Shown here: in pieces, positions 34,050 to 38,929 of the stretch
How the letters are laid out: each line of letters begins with the position of its first letter
Numbering within the stretch: the stretch's first letter is position 1
NCBI RefSeq assembly: GCF_001431425.1
Contig: NZ_LDJG01000032.1
Coordinates: 1 to 38,929, forward strand
Source of the DNA: Stenotrophomonas nitritireducens
GTDB lineage: Bacteria; Pseudomonadota; Gammaproteobacteria; Xanthomonadales; Xanthomonadaceae
DNA: 38,929 nt
Direction of reading: 5' to 3'
Notes under the pieces: model-generated
Databases searched by the model: none
Seen by the model: only the letters and a program-made list of their open reading frames with translations
Told to the model about the DNA's origin: nothing
Program-made: the position numbers and the translations under genes

Positions 34050-34346
34050 ATGTCGACGATGCGCCGTACCGCCCATTGCCTGATCCTGCTGCTGGCCCCC
34101 GTGGCCGGGCATGCCGCGGAGGCTATCGACACCCCGGCCCGCAATGGCTGCACCTATGCGCCGGGCGAAGTGGAACGCGTGGCGGTTCCCGCCGCGTCGG
34201 TGAACCTGGCCAACGCCGCTCCCCCGTCCCAGCCCAAGCACGCCATACCGGCGCCGCAGCAGGCCGGCGGCGGCGGCGACGAGGAGATCATCCCGCGGCT
34301 GCGCGCACCGAAGTGGCACCGGCTCCTGCCCGGTATGTTCCGCTGA
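34050..34346 (+). CDS. Small exported protein, unknown function
   Basis: This 98-residue protein has a signal peptide ending GHAAE (about residue 23). The mature part has one cysteine (NGCTYAPGEVERV), a Pro/Ala/Gln-rich middle, a Gly run and an end PRLRAPKWHRLLPGMFR. I do not recognise a family. It is placed directly before mtfA: the stop TGA at 34344-34346 overlaps the possible non-ATG start of mtfA, suggesting coupling. No metal or enzyme motif is seen. Confidence 0.65.
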   Translation: MSTMRRTAHCLILLLAPVAGHAAEAIDTPARNGCTYAPGEVERVAVPAASVNLANAAPPSQPKHAIPAPQQAGGGGDEEIIPRLRAPKWHRLLPGMFR

Positions 34347-34354
34347 TCCAGTCG

Positions 34355-35116
34355 TTGCTGCGCCGCTGGCGGCGCAAACCCCCTCCCGTGGAAGAAGCGC
34401 TCTGGCAGGACACCTGCCAGGCATGCCCGTGGCTGCAAGCCCTCGACGCCGCCCGCCAGGAACGGCTGCGCGGGCTGGCGGCGCATTTCCTGCAACGCAA
34501 GACCATCACCCCGGTGGCCGGGCTGGAACTGGATGAAGGCCAGCGCCTGCTGCTGGCCGCGCTGTGCTGCCTGCCGCTGCTGGAATTCGGGCAGGAAGGC
34601 CTGCAGGGCTGGTCCGAACTGGTGGTTTATCCGGATGCGTTCCGGGTGCGCCGCAACCACATGGACGCGGCCGGCGTACTGCACGAATGGGACGACGAGC
34701 TGATCGGCGAGGCCTGGGACAGCGGTCCGCTGCTGCTGTCGTGGGCCGACGTGCAGGCCGATATCGCCGACCCGCAGTCCGGGTTCTGCGTGGCCGTGCA
34801 CGAAATGGCGCACAAGATCGATGTACTGGACGGCGCGCTCGACGGCACGCCGCCGCTGCCGCGCGAATGGCAACGGCAATGGGCCCGCGATTTCCAGCGC
34901 AGCTACGACGCCTTCTGCGCGCAGGTGGACGCCGGCCGCGACACCGCGATCGATCCCTACGCGGCCGAAGCGCCGGAGGAGTTCTTCGCCGTTACCACCG
35001 AATACCACTTCTCCGCCCCGCAGCTGCTGGAACGGGAAATGCCGGAGGTGGCCGGACACCTGCGCCGTTTCTACGGGCCTTCGCCGTTCGCCGCGCTGCC
35101 GCCAGAACGCCCGTAG
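34355..35116 (+). CDS. mtfA: MtfA-like zinc peptidase
   Basis: This protein of about 253 residues carries the zinc motif HEMAH (149-153 from this start) followed by KIDVLDG and the downstream EEFFAVTTEYHFSAPQLLE. LPLLEFG and YPDAFRV are also typical. In E. coli MtfA binds the Mlc repressor and is a zinc peptidase, linking glucose uptake control to proteolysis; the target here is unknown. The start is uncertain: coding similarity begins at IQSLLRRW, before any ATG. Options are CTG 34343 (overlapping the upstream stop as CTGA), TTG 34355 or GTG 34388; none has a clear ribosome-binding site, so coupling to the small gene is likely. It converges on phoQ across a REP-type repeat. Confidence 0.85.
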   Translation: MLRRWRRKPPPVEEALWQDTCQACPWLQALDAARQERLRGLAAHFLQRKTITPVAGLELDEGQRLLLAALCCLPLLEFGQEGLQGWSELVVYPDAFRVRRNHMDAAGVLHEWDDELIGEAWDSGPLLLSWADVQADIADPQSGFCVAVHEMAHKIDVLDGALDGTPPLPREWQRQWARDFQRSYDAFCAQVDAGRDTAIDPYAAEAPEEFFAVTTEYHFSAPQLLEREMPEVAGHLRRFYGPSPFAALPPERP

Positions 35117-35183
35117 GAGCGGCTTCAGCCGCGAACGGCGGCATTCCCGGCAGAACCCATTGGCGGCTGAAGCCGCTCCTGCG
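35113..35183. repeat. REP-type inverted repeat between mtfA and phoQ
   Basis: The arms GTAGGAGCGGCTTCAGCCGC (35113-35132) and GCGGCTGAAGCCGCTCCTGC (35163-35182) are the same element as at 11081-11199 with a shorter spacer. The left arm begins within the last codons of mtfA. Confidence 0.85.
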
Positions 35184-35204
35184 GGCGGTCGGCCGGTCGC
35201 CGGA

Positions 35205-36632
35205 TCACAACCCCGGCGGCAAGGTCACTTCAAAACGCGCGCCGCCCAGTTCGGGCGACCGCTTGACCTGCAGTTCGCCGCGATAGTCCTTGATCAGGTC
35301 CTGCACGATCGACAGGCCGATGCCATGGCCCTGCACGCGCTCATCGCCACGCACACCGCGCTGCAGCACCTTTGCGATGTTCTCCTCGGCGATGCCGGGA
35401 CCGTCGTCGTCCACCGCCAGCACCAGGCCGGCGCGTCGCCCCGGTGCGCAGGGAATCGAGCGCGCGGTCAGCAGCACGCGGCGCCTGGCCCACTTGAAGG
35501 CGTTTTCCAACAGGTTGCCCATCAGCTCCTGCAGGTCGCCCGGCTCGCCGTAGAAGTTGACGCCCGGCTCCAGCTCGAACTCGCACAGCACGCCCTTGCT
35601 GGCGTAGATCTTCTCCAGCCCCGGCACGATGTCCTCGGCGGTGGCCTCGATCGGCACCGGCGCGGAGAACAGCTTGTGCCCGGATGAAGCCGCGCGCGCC
35701 AGCTGGTAGGACACCAGGTTGTTCATGCGCTGCAGCTGCACGTCCAGCTCCTCGCGCAGCGCGCCGTCGCCGGCACCGCTGTCCAGCTGCGTGCGCAGCA
35801 CCGCGATCGGCGTCTTCAGGCTGTGCGCGAGATCGGCCAGGGTATTGCGCTGGCGTTCGAGGTTCTCGCGCTCGCTCTCGATGAAGGCATTGATGCTGTC
35901 GGTCAGCGGTTCCAGCTCGCGCGGGTGCATCTCGCTCATGCGCTCGCGCTCGCCGCGCTGCACGCGGGTCAGTTCGTTGATCACGCGCTTGAGCGGGCGC
36001 AGGCTCCACTGCAGCACCAGGGTCTGCAGCAGCAGCAGGATCAGGCCGGTCACGCCCAGCCAGAACCACACCGCGCTGCGGAACACGCGCAGCTGCTTGC
36101 CCAGCGCGCGCGAATCCTCGAGCACGTAGATGGTGTAGGGGAATTCGGTCTCGGGCGTGCCGTCGCCGCCCCATACCAGGCCCATGCCGTAGCGGTAGAC
36201 CTCGCCGGGCGTCCCGTCGATCTGGGTGATCGGCAGCGGGCCTTCGAAGGTTTCCTCGCGCGGCTCGAGCATGCGCGCGCTGACGTCGGGCAGGATCGGC
36301 CCCTCGGCGGACATGGAGTTGCCGGAATGGCCCGGCATCACCACCTGCAGGTACAGGCCGCTGCCGGGCACGTCGAAGCGCGGATCCGGCGGTTGTTCGC
36401 GGATGTAGAGCGAGCGGTCACGGGTGAAGTCGATGCCGGCCGCGTAGGAGGTGGCGTAATTCTTCAGCCGCTCGGAGAGATTGGCGCGGGCGGTGCCGGC
36501 GAAGGCGGCGTCCAGCGCGTAGCCGGCCAGCGCGAGGAAGGCCACCAGGCCCACCGAGGCGGCCAGCAGCTGGCGCGCCTGCAACGAACGCGGCCGCCAG
36601 CGCCGGAAAAACCACAGACGGCCGTAGATCAT
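35205..36632 (-). CDS. phoQ: PhoQ-type sensor histidine kinase
   Basis: This 475-residue inner-membrane kinase has TM1 at about residues 20-46, a periplasmic sensor (about 47-185) that includes PDPRFDVPGSGLYLQ and acidic stretches (EPREETFEGP), TM2 at about 187-208, and HAMP and kinase domains. Phosphoacceptor H270 lies in DLAHSLKTPIAVLR; then LLENAFKWA (N), DDDGPGIAEEN (G1) and GHGIGLSIV (G2). Xanthomonas PhoPQ responds to low divalent cations and is needed for virulence-like traits; the same sensing is likely but unproven here. It starts 21 bases after phoP ends. Confidence 0.92.
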   Translation of the reverse strand: MIYGRLWFFRRWRPRSLQARQLLAASVGLVAFLALAGYALDAAFAGTARANLSERLKNYATSYAAGIDFTRDRSLYIREQPPDPRFDVPGSGLYLQVVMPGHSGNSMSAEGPILPDVSARMLEPREETFEGPLPITQIDGTPGEVYRYGMGLVWGGDGTPETEFPYTIYVLEDSRALGKQLRVFRSAVWFWLGVTGLILLLLQTLVLQWSLRPLKRVINELTRVQRGERERMSEMHPRELEPLTDSINAFIESERENLERQRNTLADLAHSLKTPIAVLRTQLDSGAGDGALREELDVQLQRMNNLVSYQLARAASSGHKLFSAPVPIEATAEDIVPGLEKIYASKGVLCEFELEPGVNFYGEPGDLQELMGNLLENAFKWARRRVLLTARSIPCAPGRRAGLVLAVDDDGPGIAEENIAKVLQRGVRGDERVQGHGIGLSIVQDLIKDYRGELQVKRSPELGGARFEVTLPPGL

Positions 36633-36653
36633 GTCCGTACCGCGCGCGGCGGA

Positions 36654-37337
36654 TCAGCCCTCGTTGCGCGGGATGGCGAAGCGGTAGCCGCGGCCGCGCA
36701 CGGTTTCGATCGGCTTGAGCTCGCCGTCCGGGTCCAGCTTCTTGCGCAGGCGGCCGATGAACACTTCCAGCACGTTGGAATCGCGGTCGAAGTCCTGCTG
36801 GTAGATGTGCTCGGTCAGGTCGGCCTTGGAGACCAGTTCGCCGGCATGCATCATCAGGTACTCGAGCACCTTGTACTCGTAGCTGGTCAGGTCGACATTG
36901 CTGCCGGCCACGCTGACCGTCTGCGCGGCCAGGTCCAGCGCGACCGGGCCGCATTCCAGGGTCGGCTTGGACCAGCCGGCCGCGCGGCGCAGCAGCGCGT
37001 TGACGCGCGCCAGCAGCTCCTCGACATGGAACGGCTTGACCAGGTAATCGTCGGCGCCCTGCTTCAGGCCCTCGACCTTGTCCTGCCAGCTCGAACGCGC
37101 GGTCAGGATCAGCACCGGGAACTTCTTGCCCTCGTCGCGCAGTGCCTTGATCAGCTCCATGCCCGACATCTTGGGCAGGCCCAGATCGATGATGCCGACG
37201 TCGAACGGCACCTCGCGGCCCATGTACAGGCCTTCCTCGCCATCCTGCGCAGCGTCGACGGCAAAGCCTTCGCGCTTGAGCCGGGCTGCCAGGGTCTCGC
37301 GCAGCGGGGCTTCGTCTTCGACCAGAAGGATACGCAT
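36654..37337 (-). CDS. phoP: PhoP-type response regulator
   Basis: This 227-residue OmpR-class regulator has a receiver with E7-D8-E9, D51 in IIDLGLPKMSGMELI and K in YLVKPFHVEELLAR, and a winged helix with LTSYEYKVLEYLMMHAGELVSK and the terminal VRGRGYRFAIP. It closely matches xanthomonad PhoP. It is encoded 70 bases after the PepSY-like gene and directly before phoQ. It differs from the regulator at 9569-10231 mainly in the DNA-contact helix. Confidence 0.95.
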   Translation of the reverse strand: MRILLVEDEAPLRETLAARLKREGFAVDAAQDGEEGLYMGREVPFDVGIIDLGLPKMSGMELIKALRDEGKKFPVLILTARSSWQDKVEGLKQGADDYLVKPFHVEELLARVNALLRRAAGWSKPTLECGPVALDLAAQTVSVAGSNVDLTSYEYKVLEYLMMHAGELVSKADLTEHIYQQDFDRDSNVLEVFIGRLRKKLDPDGELKPIETVRGRGYRFAIPRNEG

Positions 37338-37407
37338 GAACTCTCCCTAGTTGCTTGGCCGGCCATCACCGGCATGTGTGTGCGGATTGCGGGACGACTA
37401 TCGCTGT

Positions 37408-37776
37408 TCAGGGGTTATCGCCGCGTGGTGGCTGCTCGACCTGCCGGGGCGCCCGCGGCGCGCGCGGCGGCGGCGGCGCGTCGTCCATGTAACGCACGCG
37501 GCCGCGCTCATCCATGTATTTGACGCGGTTGATGTCGCGGCCATCGTAAGGCACCCGCTCGGCGCCCAGGATGCGCCCGCCGGTTTCGCGCTGGACGCGC
37601 CGTACCGCATCGGAAAGCGATCCCACGTTGTCCTGCATGCGCGGCCGCGGCACTTCCCGCTCGCCGCGCGGCGGCTCCTGCCGGATGTCCTGCGCCCAGG
37701 CTCCCGCCATCGGCGAACCGGCCGCGAAAGCGGCGGCAACGGCGAGGACCAGAATGTGACGCGGAGCCGGAAGCAT
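37408..37776 (-). CDS. Small exported PepSY-like protein upstream of phoPQ
   Basis: This 122-residue protein has a signal peptide ending AWAQD (about residue 29). The conserved core LSDAVRRVQRETGGRILGAERVPYDGRDINRVKYMDERGRVRYMDD has the helix-plus-strands pattern of a single PepSY unit; the tail is Pro/Arg rich. It is the first gene before phoP, matching the PepSY-regulator-kinase order at 8206-10572, and may tune PhoQ activity. A possible promoter (37783-37811) would start transcription at or next to its ATG. Confidence 0.78.
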   Translation of the reverse strand: MLPAPRHILVLAVAAAFAAGSPMAGAWAQDIRQEPPRGEREVPRPRMQDNVGSLSDAVRRVQRETGGRILGAERVPYDGRDINRVKYMDERGRVRYMDDAPPPPRAPRAPRQVEQPPRGDNP

Positions 37777-37782
37777 GGGGTG

Positions 37783-37811
37783 ATCCTATCGAACTGCGAC
37801 GGTTCGTTCAA
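37783..37811 (-). promoter_or_regulatory. Possible sigma-70 promoter of the PepSY-phoPQ operon
   Basis: On the minus strand TTGAAC (37811-37806) and TAGGAT (37788-37783) are spaced 17 bases apart, each matching four of six consensus bases. Transcription would begin about seven bases further, at the start codon, implying a leaderless or nearly leaderless message. Confidence 0.4.
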
Positions 37812-37961
37812 AATCCGTGAAAACGGGTCCTCGGCGGGATTCGCGTGACCCTCACGAAATCGAGGCAAATTCTTGATTTTTAGGGGTGAATCCGATCTGA
37901 ACTCTCCCCGCCCGCAGCCCGCTTCGTTCAGCTACATGAGCAAAATGAATGGGCGCCGACC

Positions 37962-38909
37962 TCAGGCCGCGTGCGCCGCCTGCTCCCGGGTGACCTGCAC
38001 GGCCTGCTCGACCAGCGACCAGTCCGCGCCGGGACGGTGGGCGCCTTCGCTCAGCACCTTGCGGAAGCCGCGGCCGCCCGGCTGGCCGTGGTACAGCCCG
38101 AGCAGATGCCGGGTGATGTGCTTGAGCGCCAGCCCCTCCTGCAGGCGGGCCTCGACATAGGGGCGCATCCGTTCCAGCAGCTCCTCGCGGCTGCGCAGCG
38201 GGGCACCGGTCTGCGCCGCTTCCAGCGCATGCAGCACGTAGGGGTCGTGGTACGCGGCACGGCCAAGCATCACCCCATCGACATGGGCCATCTGCGCCTG
38301 CGCGGCTTCCACCGTGGCCAGGCCGCCGTTGAGCACCACCGGCAGCGCCGGGCGCGCGGCCTTGAGCCGGTAAGCCCAGTCGTAGCGCAGTGGCGGGATC
38401 TCGCGGTTCTCCTTGGGCGACAGGCCTTTCAGCCAGGCGTTGCGCGCGTGTACGACGACCATCGCCGCGCCGGCCTGTACCTGGCGGTCGACGAAGGCGG
38501 CGAAGGCGCCGTAGTCGTCGTCGTCGTCCACCCCCAGCCGGCACTTCACCGTGACCGGGATGTCCACCGCCGAAGCCATCGCCGCCACGCACTCGCCCAC
38601 CAGTTCCGGCTCGCGCATCAGGCAGGCGCCGAAACGGCCGGCCTGCACGCGGTCGGACGGGCAGCCGCAGTTGAGGTTGACCTCGTCGTAGCCCCAGTCG
38701 GCGGCGATGCGCGCGGCCTGCGCCAGCAATGCCGGGTCGCTGCCGCCCAGCTGCAGCGCGAGCGGATGCTCGCTGGCGTCGAAACCCAGCAGCCGCCGGC
38801 GGTCGCCATGGATCACCGCGTTGGCGTGCACCATCTCGGTATAGAGCCGCGCACCCGGCGCGAGGATGCGGTGGAACACCCGGCAATGGGTGTCCGTCCA
38901 GTCCATCAG
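37962..38909 (-). CDS. dusA: tRNA-dihydrouridine synthase A (5' end lost at contig edge)
   Basis: This FMN-dependent enzyme reduces uridines in the tRNA D loop (U20/U20a for DusA). About 315 residues are visible: MDWTDTHCRVFHRIL near the start, YTEMVHANAVIHGDRRRLLGF, the catalytic region NLNCGCPSDRVQAGRFGACLM with the active-site cysteine, VKCRLGVDDDDDYGAF, VVHARNAWLKGLSPKENREIPPLRY, and NGGLATVEAA. The normal N-terminus (a beta strand ending VAPM) is missing: bases after 38909 are adapter sequence, so residues that would be read from them are not real. The C-terminus is intact. Confidence 0.93.
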   Translation of the reverse strand: MMDWTDTHCRVFHRILAPGARLYTEMVHANAVIHGDRRRLLGFDASEHPLALQLGGSDPALLAQAARIAADWGYDEVNLNCGCPSDRVQAGRFGACLMREPELVGECVAAMASAVDIPVTVKCRLGVDDDDDYGAFAAFVDRQVQAGAAMVVVHARNAWLKGLSPKENREIPPLRYDWAYRLKAARPALPVVLNGGLATVEAAQAQMAHVDGVMLGRAAYHDPYVLHALEAAQTGAPLRSREELLERMRPYVEARLQEGLALKHITRHLLGLYHGQPGGRGFRKVLSEGAHRPGADWSLVEQAVQVTREQAAHAA

Positions 38910-38929
38910 CTGTCTCTTACACACACTCT
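38910..38929. other. Residual Nextera/Tn5 adapter at contig end
   Basis: CTGTCTCTTACACACACTCT is nearly identical to the Nextera transposase adapter CTGTCTCTTATACACATCT, with a few differences. It is at the very end of the window and interrupts dusA at the point where conserved sequence should continue, so it is an assembly artefact, not genomic DNA. Confidence 0.85.

Noticed and set aside
38910..38929. A genuine Tn5/IS50 mosaic end
   Set aside because: The match is to the library adapter, lies at the extreme contig end, carries error-like differences and has no transposon sequence beyond it.
1..38929. CRISPR arrays, prophage, toxin-antitoxin or restriction systems
   Set aside because: No regularly spaced direct repeats, phage structural genes, nucleases or methylases were seen.

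Overview
The window is very GC-rich and protein-dense. It looks like a chromosomal contig from a gammaproteobacterium of the Xanthomonadaceae/Lysobacteraceae, probably a denitrifying Pseudoxanthomonas-, Luteimonas- or Thermomonas-like organism. The lineage call is inferred from the PhoPQ, BirA-CoaX-SPOR and DusA homologues, the TonB receptor repertoire and the short palindromic repeats built on GAGCGGCTTCAGCCGC. I could not run a database search. The last 20 bases (38910-38929) look like residual Nextera/Tn5 sequencing adapter, so the right edge is a contig end and dusA is cut there.

Layout. (1) 2-5629, plus strand: a nitrite-reduction/nitrosative-stress block. nnrS (5' cut), a SirB2-like gene, a DUF2249 gene and a polytopic heme-copper-oxidase-I-like gene overlap end to start. 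After two perfect FNR/DNR boxes comes nirK (AniA-like class II copper nitrite reductase), nirV and a Sco copper chaperone. (2) 5681-10572, minus strand: a PepSY protein, an OmpR-type regulator, a histidine kinase, a secreted/barrel-like protein, cytochrome b561 and a PstS-like periplasmic protein, with a second PepSY lipoprotein gene divergent at 10691. (3) 11223-15418, minus: RND pump and adaptor. (4) 15468-21886: a probable tricarboxylate module, with a porin divergent from a TctD/TctE-type two-component system, a solute-binding protein overlapping the kinase gene, and a CitMHS transporter. (5) 21978-31085, plus: a TonB-dependent receptor followed by six exported proteins (PstS-like, two YVTN beta-propellers, a duplicated amidotransferase-fold-like protein, and a pair of paralogues sharing TRYxMYLER). 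I cannot assign a known system to this set, and it is the best candidate for something undescribed. (6) 31339-38909: tRNA-Thr, SPOR protein, coaX, birA, a small exported protein, mtfA, phoQ-phoP with an upstream PepSY-like gene, and dusA.

How parts fit. Oxygen/NO-responsive boxes plausibly switch on nitrite reduction with copper delivery by Sco. The solute-binding protein in block 4 probably acts as a periplasmic sensor for the kinase beside it. Two separate PepSY-regulator-kinase modules (8206-10572 and 35205-37776) share a periplasmic DPRFDxPGSGxYxQ signature and appear to be paralogous. Convergent gene pairs are separated by palindromic repeats or strong hairpins.
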